Shown here: piece after piece, positions 26,718 through 35,882 of the stretch
Layout: every line of letters begins with the position of its first letter
Numbering within the stretch: the first letter of the stretch is position 1
Source of the DNA: an uncultured Nodularia sp.
Lineage (GTDB): Bacteria > Cyanobacteriota > Cyanobacteriia > Cyanobacteriales > Nostocaceae
DNA length: 64,000 nt
NCBI GenBank assembly: GCA_903911355.1
Contig: CAIWDD010000040.1
Coordinates: 1-64,000, forward strand
Direction of reading: 5' to 3'
Notes under the pieces: generated by a model
Seen by the model: the letters and a program-made list of their open reading frames with translations, nothing else
The model's database searches: none
Told to the model about the DNA's origin: nothing
Translations under genes and position numbers: made by a program

Positions 26718-27119
26718 ATGGCAATACCTTTCACAGACCGAGAAATGGAAAGAGCTTGGCGTAATAATCTGTCTGCTTATCATAACTCTCGGCAGATACC
26801 CCGAACTAATGCCCATCGGTTACTCTTATTTTATGCTGTTGAATGTGGACTTAAGGTAATCTTGATGAAGCGAAAGCGGAAAAAACGTACTGATGATTGT
26901 GCAGAAATTTCTGAATGTCAGCATAATATAAATAAGTTATTAGATTGTCTGGGTGCAGGAGGCTCTCTAAACCTACCGGAAATATTTATTGAGGAAATCA
27001 GCGATACAAGAAATAATAAAAAGCCGAGAAAATTAAACAGTGGTCAAATTAACCAAATGTGGCGCTATGGCGGACAAGTTGTTTCAATAGTTACTGAAGA
27101 ACCGATAATGGCTACATAG
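26718..27119 (+). CDS. HEPN-like protein, probably 3'-truncated
   Basis: A 133-residue ORF from the ATG at 26718. RTNAHRLLLFYAVECGLK followed by a basic loop (MKRKRKKR) and HNINKLLDCLGAG resembles small HEPN-type proteins, and INQMWRYGG resembles their C-terminal motif. The reading frame then runs into a hicB-like sequence in a different frame and stops at TAG, so the end is probably not native. HEPN proteins are often RNases of toxin or defence systems; no RxxxxH motif is obvious here. Family assignment is tentative. Confidence 0.45.
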   Translation: MAIPFTDREMERAWRNNLSAYHNSRQIPRTNAHRLLLFYAVECGLKVILMKRKRKKRTDDCAEISECQHNINKLLDCLGAGGSLNLPEIFIEEISDTRNNKKPRKLNSGQINQMWRYGGQVVSIVTEEPIMAT

Positions 27120-27289
27120 CTGATATTCCTGATTTGAAATATTGTTCGGCTTTTGGTTCGACTGAAGAAGAAGCACTTAGTGAAGTATTACAAGCAAAAG
27201 CAGCATGGCTAGAAGCTGCCAAAATCGAAGGTAAACCAATACCTGAACCGAGATATCGACCTGCAATTTATAGCAGGGGGAAGCCTTGA
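27104..27289 (+). pseudogene. HicB-like antitoxin remnant
   Basis: In the frame beginning at 27104 the translation reads DNGYIADIPDLKYCSAFG, then STEEEALSEVLQAKAAWLEA and a PIPEPRYRPAIY ending before TGA at 27287. This is the conserved core and tail of HicB-type antitoxins. No start or N-terminal strand exists in this frame. The upstream SIVTEE lies in the frame of the preceding ORF, implying a frameshift or fusion. No hicA toxin gene is nearby. Confidence 0.6.
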
Positions 27290-27393
27290 AATGCTTGAAT
27301 TTCAATGGTTTTATCTTCTGTTTATGTCCTAACTACCTTGGCGGTTGCTATATTAGAAAACTTGATGATTAGAGTTCGTATAAACGTATCTAC

Positions 27394-28041
27394 TCATCCC
27401 CCTAGAAGAGAACGCAGCCACTGCCGAAAAGCTCGCCGCGCTGCACTAGCACCCTCTATCTCGCTCAACTTCAAAAATTGCAAAATGCCCTCAATCACAG
27501 GCAAATCTCCAAATGTGGGGCTATTTTGTACCTGCACATACTCACCTTCACGTAACAGAAAAATCTGCAATTGACTATCCGCATAACACCAAAGTTCAGG
27601 AACACCCAACGCCACATAAGCTGAAAGTTGAGTCTTTGAGGTTACGTCTATTTCAATCGCTAAATCTGGAGGCGGATCAACTAATAAATTCAGTCGATTT
27701 TTACCGATCATTCGTGCTGCATTTTGAATATAAAAACAATCATCTGGTTCTAAACCTGCGGCCATTTCTTGACGCTTAAATGTAGTTGAACCATAAGGTT
27801 CCCAGTCTATTTCTAATTCATCAAGCAAAATTTTCACAAATTCGCCAATTATTATCTTAGCTTTTTCATGTTCTGGCAACGGCATCCGAATTTCTAACAC
27901 TCCCTGATAGTAAGCAACTCGCGCACCGCGATGTTCTCCTAATTCCTCTAAAATTGCTTCAAATTCTGCCCAACTAATCTCGCGTAATATCAAACATTGT
28001 CCTGGTTGAACATCAATTTGGCGCAGTTGTAGTGTAACCAC
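27394..28041 (-). CDS. Uma2-family (DUF820) PD-(D/E)XK endonuclease-like protein
   Basis: A 215-residue member of the large cyanobacterial Uma2 family. The catalytic-type motif is spread over LEPDDCFYIQN, DLAIEIDVTSKTQL (Asp...Glu-x-x with nearby Ser/Lys) and the following LGVPELWCYAD. The N-terminal region VLEIRMPLPEHEKAK is also usual. Members are numerous and mostly uncharacterised. It begins with QLRQIDVQPGQCLIL, a common opening. The neighbouring HEPN/HicB relics make this a small accessory spot. Confidence 0.85.
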   Translation of the reverse strand: MVTLQLRQIDVQPGQCLILREISWAEFEAILEELGEHRGARVAYYQGVLEIRMPLPEHEKAKIIIGEFVKILLDELEIDWEPYGSTTFKRQEMAAGLEPDDCFYIQNAARMIGKNRLNLLVDPPPDLAIEIDVTSKTQLSAYVALGVPELWCYADSQLQIFLLREGEYVQVQNSPTFGDLPVIEGILQFLKLSEIEGASAARRAFRQWLRSLLGG

Positions 28042-28335
28042 CGTTGTTCCTCCGTATCATTTGCGGTTTAGGGTCTAGTCTACTCTCCCTGAAATCCTGA
28101 AATCTGCACTCTTAACTAAAACCCAATCCATAATTAATATTTTGACGTTGAATCGATTCGTGAACAACAAGAATTTGGGTTTCCGAGATAAAATAATGTA
28201 ATATATGACACATTTAAACATCAATTATCACCTCTCGCTCACCTCACCATCAGCAAAATGAATGTGGGGATCGCTTGCTGTATTCTTCACAATTTGTTAC
28301 AAAAGTATAAAGAACTTCTAGAGACCCAAAACTTC

Positions 28336-29130
28336 ATGTTCGGCGGACTTACTGGTTTAAAAGATTCTCAAGGTACAGATTGGGGAGAGCGAATGCTTAA
28401 CACAGTCGCTAGCCAAACGATTCGCCACTTGTTTACCCAAAGCGAGTCAGTAGAAGTCTTTGTACGCTGCTATCCCTCCAGCAAACTCTTGCAAGGTAGT
28501 ATTGACAGCTTTAAAATGAGCGGTCGCGGCTTAGTGATTCGCAAAGATTTCTTGGTAGAGGAAATGTCCTTTGAAACCGATGCTGTTGCCATTGACTTCG
28601 GCGCAGTTATGAGTGGTAAACTCAACCTCAAGCAGCCTACTCAAGCGATCGCTCACGTAGTCTTATCAGAAGCTGGCATTAACCAAGCCTTCAATGCCAA
28701 ACTAGTAACACAGCATCTGGTTAACCTTACTATACCCTCCTTGACGGCAATATCTGGCGGTGAACCGGTAACATTCACTAATATTCAAGTAGAACTGTTG
28801 GCAGAAAATCGTCTGCGAATGATGGCTAAGGCGGATTTAAATAATGGGGAGCTAATACCCCTATGCATGACCATGGTTGTCGCGGTGGAAAGACGGCGAC
28901 GGATTTCTTTTAAAGACCCTAAAATTGAACTGGATACAGTACCTGTAGCACAACGAGAACTGTCCCAAGTATTGGGGATAGCATTCGCAGAAATTTTAGA
29001 TAATATGGTTGACTTAGATCGCTTTGACCTTGATGGTGTAAAAATGCGGCTGAATCGTTTAGAAACTGAAGGTAAAAAGTTAATCTTTAGTGGATATGCA
29101 GAAATAGAACGTATACCTCGTAATCCTTAG
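28336..29130 (+). CDS. DUF2993 (LmeA-like) protein
   Basis: A 264-residue protein from the ATG at 28336 (start MFGGLTGLKD); the longer ORF from 28258 adds an unrelated N-terminus. It shows the extended beta pattern of DUF2993/LmeA-type lipid-binding proteins: SVEVFVRCYPSSKLLQGSID, FKMSGRGLVIRKDFLVEEM and the C-terminal half with FDLDGVKMRLNRLETEG. No signal peptide is visible. In mycobacteria LmeA affects lipomannan synthesis; the cyanobacterial role is unknown. It converges with the UDP-glucose dehydrogenase gene through a shared terminator. Confidence 0.7.
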   Translation: MFGGLTGLKDSQGTDWGERMLNTVASQTIRHLFTQSESVEVFVRCYPSSKLLQGSIDSFKMSGRGLVIRKDFLVEEMSFETDAVAIDFGAVMSGKLNLKQPTQAIAHVVLSEAGINQAFNAKLVTQHLVNLTIPSLTAISGGEPVTFTNIQVELLAENRLRMMAKADLNNGELIPLCMTMVVAVERRRRISFKDPKIELDTVPVAQRELSQVLGIAFAEILDNMVDLDRFDLDGVKMRLNRLETEGKKLIFSGYAEIERIPRNP

Positions 29131-29149
29131 TTACACCACCGTTAATTAG

Positions 29150-29207
29150 CTCCCGGACTTCTTTCATAAATTCCCAAACCTTGAGTATCTATACAGAAGT
29201 CCGGGAG
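29150..29207. terminator. Long bidirectional terminator hairpin
   Basis: A perfect 13-bp inverted repeat (CTCCCGGACTTCT and complement) with a 32-base loop lies between the convergent DUF2993 and UDP-glucose dehydrogenase genes. It is followed by TTCTATCTT on the plus strand. Confidence 0.7.
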
Positions 29208-29209
29208 TT

Positions 29210-30589
29210 CTATCTTCCCACGCCTATATATTGGAAACCAGCCCTCACCATAGTGTCGGGGTCAAGAAAGTTCCGACCATCTATAATTACCGCATGGTTC
29301 ATTAACTGCGCCATTTTAGCGTAATCTAGACTACTGAACTGTTGCCATTCAGTCACCAATACCAGAGCGTCGCAGCCATCAGCTAACCTTTCGGCGTCGG
29401 TTTCTACTAGTACACCGGTTAAACCATCACGTATACCTGTTTGGGAAACAATGGGGTCATAGGCTTTGACTTTTGCGCCTAGTCGGTTCAGGTGCTCAAT
29501 CAGGTTGAGTGCTGGAGCGTCGCGCATATCATCTGTATCTGGCTTGAAGGTCAAACCCAAAAGTCCCACAGTTTTACCTTTGAGGATTTTTAAGGCTTGT
29601 TGGAGTTTTTCTAAAGCGATTAAGCGTTGGCGTTCATTTACACTAACAGCAGCTTTCATAATTTGGGCTTCGTAGCCATAATCATCAGCAGTGTGAATCA
29701 GTGCGGCCACATCTTTGGGGAAGCAGGAACCACCCCAACCAATACCAGCGTTTAAAAACTTGTGACCAATCCGGGAGTCTAGACCTATCCCTTTTGCTAC
29801 TTGGGTGACATCAGCACCGACGCGATCGCAGATATTAGCAACTTCGTTAATAAAACTGATTTTGGTAGCTAAAAAGGCGTTAGCAGCGTATTTGATCATT
29901 TCTGCCGAACTCAGGTCTGTGGTCAGCACCGGCACTGGAGGTAAAGATTTATCGACAGCGTACTGACGTTCAACAATGGGAATATATAATTCTTGCATTA
30001 AAGCGATCGCTCTTTGACTATTACCCCCCAAGACAATGCGATCGGGATTAAAAGTATCATATACTGCCGAACCTTCACGTAAGAACTCTGGATTGCTGAC
30101 AACATCAAACTCAGGTAATTTCTCCTGGACAGCCAACCCACGGTTGGGTATAAGTGTTTTTTGACGTTCTGCAATACCATCTAAAACAATCATCCGCACC
30201 CAGTCACCAGAACCAATGGGTACTGTAGACTTATTGACAATTACCTTATAACCACCGTTGAGATTCGCGCCAATGCTATGAGCCACAGCTTCCACATAAC
30301 GGGTATCACTTTCACCAGTAGGTAAGGGTGGTGTTCCCACAGCAATAAACAGAATCTCACCATGGGCTACTCCTGCGGCAATATCTGTAGTAAAGTGAAT
30401 CTTCTCCTCTCGAATAGCAGACTGCATAATTTCCGAGAGTCCCGGTTCAAAAATGGGGGACTGTCCCGATTTCATTAACTTAACTTTTTCTTCATTATTA
30501 TCGACACAAATTACATCATGCCCGATATGGGCCAAGCAAGCGCCCGTCACCAAACCAACGTAACCAGTACCAATTACGCAAACACGCAT
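29210..30589 (-). CDS. ugd: UDP-glucose 6-dehydrogenase
   Basis: A 459-residue enzyme oxidising UDP-glucose to UDP-glucuronate with two NAD. The N-terminal Rossmann motif is GTGYVGLVTGACLAHIGHDV, VNKSTVPIGSG follows, and catalytic Cys lies in GWGGSCFPKDVAAL. LLGLTFKPDTDDMRDAPALN marks the C-terminal UDP-binding domain. Its product is the substrate of the decarboxylase encoded 157 bases upstream on the same strand, so the two genes form one pathway unit for UDP-xylose and surface polysaccharides. Confidence 0.95.
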   Translation of the reverse strand: MRVCVIGTGYVGLVTGACLAHIGHDVICVDNNEEKVKLMKSGQSPIFEPGLSEIMQSAIREEKIHFTTDIAAGVAHGEILFIAVGTPPLPTGESDTRYVEAVAHSIGANLNGGYKVIVNKSTVPIGSGDWVRMIVLDGIAERQKTLIPNRGLAVQEKLPEFDVVSNPEFLREGSAVYDTFNPDRIVLGGNSQRAIALMQELYIPIVERQYAVDKSLPPVPVLTTDLSSAEMIKYAANAFLATKISFINEVANICDRVGADVTQVAKGIGLDSRIGHKFLNAGIGWGGSCFPKDVAALIHTADDYGYEAQIMKAAVSVNERQRLIALEKLQQALKILKGKTVGLLGLTFKPDTDDMRDAPALNLIEHLNRLGAKVKAYDPIVSQTGIRDGLTGVLVETDAERLADGCDALVLVTEWQQFSSLDYAKMAQLMNHAVIIDGRNFLDPDTMVRAGFQYIGVGR

Positions 30590-30746
30590 TGAGTTTAACT
30601 CCTCGTTTTTCGGGGTTAGCCTTGAAAAAAATCGTTAAAATATTACATTAATCTCGGAAGCACCGATAATGCAAAATAACGAATAGGAACATAGTTAGCC
30701 TACAGGCTAATTAAGCACAACAGTAAATACCGCAAAAAGCTGATAT

Positions 30747-31682
30747 TTAAGTACCGGCTTTTATCCGCTCGCAGAAATCTGCCACTGTCAGCTTTAACCC
30801 CTCTTGCAGCGGGACAGTAGGTGACCAATCTAACAAGGTTTTCGCTTTAGTAATATCAGGCTGGCGACGACGCGGATCATCAGATGGTAAAGGCTCGTAG
30901 TTAATTTCCACATCCGGGTTAACCATATTTTGTACAGTCTGCGCCAATTCTAGAATCGTATATTCCCCAGGGTTACCCAAATTCACCGGACCAACATACT
31001 CACTATTCATTAAGCGGATAAATCCCTCCACCAAGTCGGAAACATAGCAGAAACTGCGAGTTTGGGAACCATCACCATACACAGTTAAAGGAATACCCCG
31101 TAAAGCTTGAACAATAAAATTACTGACTACTCGACCATCGTTTTCTAACATTCTCGGACCATAAGTATTGAAAATCCGCACCACGCGAATATCAACTTTA
31201 TTTTGTCTGTAGTAATCAAATGTTAAAGTTTCAGCAATGCGTTTGCCTTCGTCGTAACATGAACGAATGCCGATGGGATTAACATTACCCCAATACTCTT
31301 CTGTTTGGGGATGAACTTCGGGGTCACCATAAACTTCGCTGGTTGAGGCTAAAAAGAATCTGGCCTTAACACGTTTAGCTAGTCCCAACATATTTAATGT
31401 CCCCATCACATTAGTTTTTACAGTTTTTACCGGGTTGTACTGGTAATGTACTGGAGAAGCTGGACAGGCTAGATGATATATTTGATCGACTTCTAAGCGA
31501 ATTGGCTCGGTGATATCATGACGAATCACCTCAAAATATGGATTATTTATCCATTTGAGGATATTACTTTTACGACCTGTATAAAAGTTATCCAAACAAA
31601 TAACCTCATGGCCTGCTGACATTAATCTGTCAATCAGATGAGAACCAATAAATCCAGCGCCGCCCGTAACCAAAATTCTCAT
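30747..31682 (-). CDS. uxs: UDP-glucuronate decarboxylase (UDP-xylose synthase), extended SDR
   Basis: A 311-residue extended short-chain dehydrogenase. NAD binding is by [19 protein letters not shown]; the catalytic YxxxK lies in [12 protein letters not shown], with [14 protein letters not shown] before it and [10 protein letters not shown] after it. The sequence [14 protein letters not shown] together with [18 protein letters not shown] is characteristic of UDP-glucuronate decarboxylases rather than epimerases. It precedes ugd in the same direction. Confidence 0.9.
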   Translation of the reverse strand: MRILVTGGAGFIGSHLIDRLMSAGHEVICLDNFYTGRKSNILKWINNPYFEVIRHDITEPIRLEVDQIYHLACPASPVHYQYNPVKTVKTNVMGTLNMLGLAKRVKARFFLASTSEVYGDPEVHPQTEEYWGNVNPIGIRSCYDEGKRIAETLTFDYYRQNKVDIRVVRIFNTYGPRMLENDGRVVSNFIVQALRGIPLTVYGDGSQTRSFCYVSDLVEGFIRLMNSEYVGPVNLGNPGEYTILELAQTVQNMVNPDVEINYEPLPSDDPRRRQPDITKAKTLLDWSPTVPLQEGLKLTVADFCERIKAGT

Positions 31683-31864
31683 AATTTGTAGTTGCTACTG
31701 AAGTTAGTATGAATTTATCCAGTTGTGGGTATTTTAAACTTTACTGCTCAATAATTCATAGTAGAAACATAACAAGTCTGATAATTGATCCAATCTTAAT
31801 AGAGAAGGCAAGGCTGAAAACCCTGCCCCATAACTTCATATTCAACTAGCCAACACCATTTTTT

Positions 31865-34084
31865 CTATAGCACAGCCCGATATTTCCCAGTCTCTGGCTG
31901 TAACACTCCCCCTTGACTCTGTTGTGGTGTTCCCACCATGACGATAGAGCAGGTAAGTTCTCCAGCTAACTGGCCGGTGACATCACTAATAGCTAACCCT
32001 CCGGGACTTGTACGATTACGTATCAAGGGTAATACTACTAAATCATATAATCGTGCTGCCTGTAAAATCCCTTGGGCAGCATTTTCATAAACCATGATTT
32101 GAATTTCTGGGGGAATAGGTACAGCTAGTTGAGATATTAATGAGGCTAGGTGCGATCGCCGGTTGGCGATTTTCTCTGATAGCGATAGTGTGGGGTTAGC
32201 CACACTGCTGCGGTTATGAGTCCGCCATAACGCACCGCAATTAAAAGCTGGACGAGTCCATACATTCAGTACGGTAACTATGGCGTTCTGATTAGCCTCA
32301 GCCAACATCTGGGCAAATTTTATAAGTGGCAATGATGATGCTGTTAAATCTTCTAAGGGTACTAAGATGCGTTGAATTTTCTTTGGCGAGTCCACCAGAC
32401 GGGTCACTACTACCGGACAATGACATGACCACAGGACATTATCAATTACATTGCCAAATAAACGCGCTCTCAACCCAGTGCGGTTACCCCAACCCATGAT
32501 GATTAAATTAGCTTTTTGTTCCCGAGCTGCTCTACTAATACCCGAAGCAAAAGCATCATCAATTCTCAGTAATGGTTCTGCTTTTACTCCCAAGAGTCGA
32601 CTTTGTGCTCTAGCTTTTGCTAATAACCGCTCACTGCGGCGCAGAGCAGTTTCTAAATGCGGTGCTTCCATATTACCAGTAGCAGTAGCAATGGCCAATG
32701 GTACAATTTTACCTTCAGCTTGATTTGCTAATAATCCTGCCATTTCAATTAAATACTGCTGAGTTTGAGGATTACACACAGGTACAACTATGGTCATACA
32801 ACTGTGTTTTGCTTCTGTTTTCTCTTTAGATAGAGTTGCGGTTGATGTAGGAACAGGGGTAGAGACTAAAGCTACAGTTGTCTGACTGGTTATCCATGGA
32901 CCTAAGATCGAGGTAACGATCATTAAAACAAGGACACTGTTTAATACTGCTTCTGAGAGCAAACCGGCCCGATATCCCACTAAAGTGGCTGCTAAAGTTA
33001 GCCCCATCTGAGGTATTGACAATGACCACATAGTCAATATTTCCCCCCAGTTGTAGCCGTAAAGCAGTTTTGTGAATAAAGCTGCTATGAATTTGCTGCT
33101 GATTAAACTGACTACAATCACAAGTGTTAATTGCAGGGTGGTAATACTGGTAATTAAGCCGGTTAAATCAATAATTGAGCCAAAATTAATCAAGAAAATG
33201 GGAATAAATAAGACACTACCAATAAATATCAGCTTTTCTTTAACTGGCCCGTCACCCAAGGCTGCATTAACCGCCAAACCTGCTAAAAAGGCTCCGACAA
33301 TTGTTTGCACTCCTATCAATTGAGCACCCAGCGCAGCCAGAAATACACTGAGTAACACAAATAAAAACTGATTACCCTCGTCGTCTCTAAATTGGCGGAA
33401 AAATTCTTTACCCAGAATGCTTAAACCAACTACAATGAGGATGGTGTAAATACTCAACCAGATCAATAAGCGCATTAGTGACGCCCAGCTGAATAACTCC
33501 GGGTCAGGGGTCGCTATACAAACAGCTAATACCAGTACAGCGCTGAGGTTGGTAAAAGTGGCTGCTCCCACGGTGATACTGACAGCTTCATTATTTATCA
33601 TCCCCAGACGAGTGATAATGGGATATGCCACAAGGGTATAGGAACCTAATAAGGAGCCGATTAAAATCGAGGTGTTCCATTGAAAATCAAAAATCTGTCC
33701 TACCAAGATTCCCATGAGCAGGGGAAAACTAAAGGTAAGGATACCAAACCCTAAAGAGCGTTGTTTCTGGCGTTGGAAATGCTTCAGTTCCAGTTCTAAA
33801 CCAGCTACAAACATCACGTAAAGTAAGGCAATGTCTGATAAGGGCTTCATAACCCCTGATTCTGTGTGCAAGAGATTCCACCCTGATGGACCCAGTACTA
33901 ACCCAGATAAGACTAAGCCGATAAATCCTGGTAGTCTCAGTCGCTCAAAGAGGATGGGTATAACTAAGATGACCACCAGCAAAACAGCAAAGGTCACAAT
34001 TGCTTCCTCGCCGATAATCTGAGTAGTTGGTATGGCTACGCCACGCAAGCTATCGGTGAGCAGAACTTGTGATATTAGTTCCAT
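31865..34084 (-). CDS. CPA2-type cation:proton antiporter with C-terminal USP domains
   Basis: A 739-residue membrane protein. Residues ~25-400 form 11-13 transmembrane segments of the KefB/NhaS-type CPA2 family (LVLSGLVLGPSGWNLL, YVMFVAGLELELKHF, GAFLAGLAVNAALGDGPVKE). Residues ~425-560 and ~570-725 read as two universal stress protein-like domains with IIMGWGNRTGLRARLFGNV. Two copies of the short dispersed repeat are translated in it, one near the N-terminus (SLRGVAIPTTQ, 34031-34055) and one in the second USP domain (VANPTLSLSEK, 32178-32202). The transported cation (Na or K) is not certain. Confidence 0.88.
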   Translation of the reverse strand: MELISQVLLTDSLRGVAIPTTQIIGEEAIVTFAVLLVVILVIPILFERLRLPGFIGLVLSGLVLGPSGWNLLHTESGVMKPLSDIALLYVMFVAGLELELKHFQRQKQRSLGFGILTFSFPLLMGILVGQIFDFQWNTSILIGSLLGSYTLVAYPIITRLGMINNEAVSITVGAATFTNLSAVLVLAVCIATPDPELFSWASLMRLLIWLSIYTILIVVGLSILGKEFFRQFRDDEGNQFLFVLLSVFLAALGAQLIGVQTIVGAFLAGLAVNAALGDGPVKEKLIFIGSVLFIPIFLINFGSIIDLTGLITSITTLQLTLVIVVSLISSKFIAALFTKLLYGYNWGEILTMWSLSIPQMGLTLAATLVGYRAGLLSEAVLNSVLVLMIVTSILGPWITSQTTVALVSTPVPTSTATLSKEKTEAKHSCMTIVVPVCNPQTQQYLIEMAGLLANQAEGKIVPLAIATATGNMEAPHLETALRRSERLLAKARAQSRLLGVKAEPLLRIDDAFASGISRAAREQKANLIIMGWGNRTGLRARLFGNVIDNVLWSCHCPVVVTRLVDSPKKIQRILVPLEDLTASSLPLIKFAQMLAEANQNAIVTVLNVWTRPAFNCGALWRTHNRSSVANPTLSLSEKIANRRSHLASLISQLAVPIPPEIQIMVYENAAQGILQAARLYDLVVLPLIRNRTSPGGLAISDVTGQLAGELTCSIVMVGTPQQSQGGVLQPETGKYRAVL
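32178..32202 (-). repeat. Short dispersed repeat inside the antiporter gene (USP region)
   Basis: GATAGCGATAGTGTGGGGTT followed by AGCCA differs from the consensus at two positions and stays in frame, encoding VANPTLSLS. Confidence 0.65.
34031..34055 (+). repeat. Short dispersed repeat inside the antiporter gene (N-terminus)
   Basis: TATGGCTACGCCACGCAAGC followed by TATCG is the second sub-type of the family, also present at 42670-42693. It lies in frame on the opposite strand and encodes residues around SLRGVAI. Confidence 0.65.
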
Positions 34085-34542
34085 GGATTTAGACTTTAAG
34101 GGGTTACGCCGAACTTGTGATTACCTAGCAGGCAATCAACTCAAAATGATTAATTAACGTAAAATCCACCCTGGCGAAAAATTAAAAAAAATAAAAGATT
34201 ATGGTTCGTCCCAATAGGGACACCATTTGTTATTTGCCTACTTTAATATTACAACTGAAGTGGGTGTTTAATAAAGAAGCTCCCACCGGATTAATTGGCG
34301 ATTTGTCATACATACCATTCCATCTTAAACCTTGCGGTTGATATTAGTCAGGTATGCAATCCTCATTTTGCCGGTTCCCTATCCCCACCCTACGACTACG
34401 TTAAGGGTGGGTACTTCCACGTAATGTTAACTCCAATGATATCTTTGATACTCCCCACTGATAGAAGCCGGGGGATTATTGAAGAGTCCACAAACGAACT
34501 TTCAATGGTGCTATCAAATACAGCTTACTGATTCGGCACACC
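34085..34542. other. Non-coding block with hairpins, possible insertion-element debris
   Basis: No supported gene. It contains a CCCACCCT...AGGGTGGG inverted repeat (~34384-34411), an imperfect CTCCCC...GGGGGA hairpin (~34448-34474) and AAGCTCCCACCGG near 34279. These resemble the ends of IS200/IS605-type elements, but I see no transposase frame, so the assignment is speculative. Confidence 0.3.
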
Positions 34543-34710
34543 GGAAGGATTGGGGAACACGGTATGGCTAACGCCACGCTATCGCTATCGACTTCGCTCA
34601 CCGACCGCACAAAAAACAATAAAATCCAGTCCCCTCCCCTTACAAGGGGAGGGTTAGGGTGGGGTCAAACAATAGTTGATACAGTAATCATGACTTATCA
34701 AACATCCTCT
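34543..34710 (-). repeat. Inverted partial copy of the MITE-like element
   Basis: These 168 bases are the near-identical reverse complement of 5600-5767, including the GGGGAGGGG palindrome, the 29-bp dispersed repeat (34563-34591) and one terminal repeat (34699-34710). The second terminal repeat is missing. The end of the element overlaps the TAG stop codon of the adjacent HAS-barrel gene. Confidence 0.8.
34563..34591 (+). repeat. Short dispersed repeat, copy in the inverted element
   Basis: Identical over 29 bases to the complement of 5719-5747. Confidence 0.8.
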
Positions 34711-35365
34711 AAGGATGGATTTGACTTAAAATAAACCTTAAGCGATCATAATCGTCTTTTAACAAAATACTGAGAGTACGCCCGGCTTTGATCAGCCACT
34801 GTCGGTCAGCTTCGCGTAATTGGTAAACATGGCGGATGGCTGCTGCTGTTAATGACTCTACTGGGGCGCTAGTTAGAGAAAGCAATGTCCGTAAAAAATC
34901 CAGTTCTTCGGTGAATTTGATGATGGTTTCTGATTCACACAGATAAACAGCTTGATGAATTTGCGGAGGACGGGGTGGTAAATACTGATATAGGCCTTGG
35001 TTTAGCCCTAGAGTCCGGGACGAATGCTTAAACCCTACAATAACCGCCCGAAATTCAGTTTTCAACATGGCAAAAATTTGGGGCTGTTCCTCGCGTAAGT
35101 CCTGCAAAGACAACCCCAAGGCCACGGCGCGATGTACTGAATCTATGGGAGTCGTGGTAGCAAGATACACCACAGCATAAATCTGATGGCCTGACTCTTC
35201 ATCCACGGCACAAACCCAACTACCAAAAGGCGGCATGGCGGGAACACTTAAGTCTTCCGGTTCCAAGCACTGGGCAAGAAATTCAGTAGAACTAGTTTCT
35301 ATCACCTCCGCAATATGCCGGGGCTGGCGATCGCCTGTGGTAAACTGTGGTAGTGGTAGACGCAT
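34709..35365 (-). CDS. HAS-barrel-like conserved cyanobacterial protein
   Basis: A 218-residue soluble protein. The N-terminal ~100 residues (RHIAEVIETSSTEFLAQC, PPFGSWVCAVDEESGHQIYA) look like the HAS-barrel domain found at the start of HerA-type ATPases, but no ATPase follows. The C-terminal half is helical (LREADRQWLIKAGRTLSILL). It starts 17 bases after ndhS on the same strand, so the two are probably co-transcribed. Function is unknown. Its stop codon is formed at the junction with the inverted repeat element. Confidence 0.65.
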   Translation of the reverse strand: MRLPLPQFTTGDRQPRHIAEVIETSSTEFLAQCLEPEDLSVPAMPPFGSWVCAVDEESGHQIYAVVYLATTTPIDSVHRAVALGLSLQDLREEQPQIFAMLKTEFRAVIVGFKHSSRTLGLNQGLYQYLPPRPPQIHQAVYLCESETIIKFTEELDFLRTLLSLTSAPVESLTAAAIRHVYQLREADRQWLIKAGRTLSILLKDDYDRLRFILSQIHP

Positions 35366-35382
35366 CTTAGTTGAGTTAAACC

Positions 35383-35571
35383 TTATCTGCCGGCATTGAG
35401 TTCTACGGGTTCCAATTCTGATAAGCGAAAGGTAATTAATTTATCCCAGTTACCACCTTCAAACAGCACAGCTACCTTGCCGTCACTGACACGTTGTACA
35501 AGTCCTTCGTAGCGATAATAGGTGTCTGCGGGATTTTTAACCCTAACTATTGATCCAGGCAGAATCATCAT
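35383..35571 (-). CDS. ndhS: NAD(P)H-quinone oxidoreductase subunit S
   Basis: A 62-residue SH3-like subunit that forms the ferredoxin-docking site of the cyanobacterial/chloroplast NDH-1 complex (CRR31 homologue). The motifs [40 protein letters not shown] and [12 protein letters not shown] are diagnostic. Length is normal for cyanobacterial NdhS. It is followed closely by the HAS-barrel gene. Confidence 0.88.
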   Translation of the reverse strand: MMILPGSIVRVKNPADTYYRYEGLVQRVSDGKVAVLFEGGNWDKLITFRLSELEPVELNAGR

Positions 35572-35882
35572 GTTTACCCTCGCTGGTTTACTGTTTTTGA
35601 CAATACATTAACGGGAGATTCCTATTCAACTTAGTGAGAGCGTCACCTTTCCCACTAGTTTGCAAAACCCTCAGTGAAACTTTCCCGGGGGTGGTAACCC
35701 CAAAGACTGCCATTTATCCTAGCCGATAGCGTGGCGTTAGCCATAAACCACTAACCAGGCTTTAATTGGCACAATTACCTGTCTAGGCTACCTGATTTTA
35801 ACATATTCTCAGTGGTTTAGGTGGCGTAGCCATGCTTTCAGGGACAATAATTATATATAACAATACTTGATTAATTTTAATA
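35572..35882. other. Divergent spacer carrying two dispersed repeats
   Basis: About 310 bases between ndhS and the hydrolase gene. It holds a full short repeat (35725-35745) and a partial one (35821-35836). No gene is seen. Confidence 0.5.
35725..35745 (-). repeat. Short dispersed repeat
   Basis: GATAGCGTGGCGTTAGCCATA matches the consensus with one GCTATC unit instead of two. Confidence 0.7.

Noticed and set aside
27305-27779. Two plus-strand ORFs over the Uma2 gene
   Set aside because: They are antisense to a well-supported Uma2 gene and show no protein-like pattern.
34295-34531. 78-residue plus-strand ORF in the hairpin-rich spacer
   Set aside because: No ribosome site, no recognised domain and an overlap with inverted repeats; looks like translated non-coding DNA.
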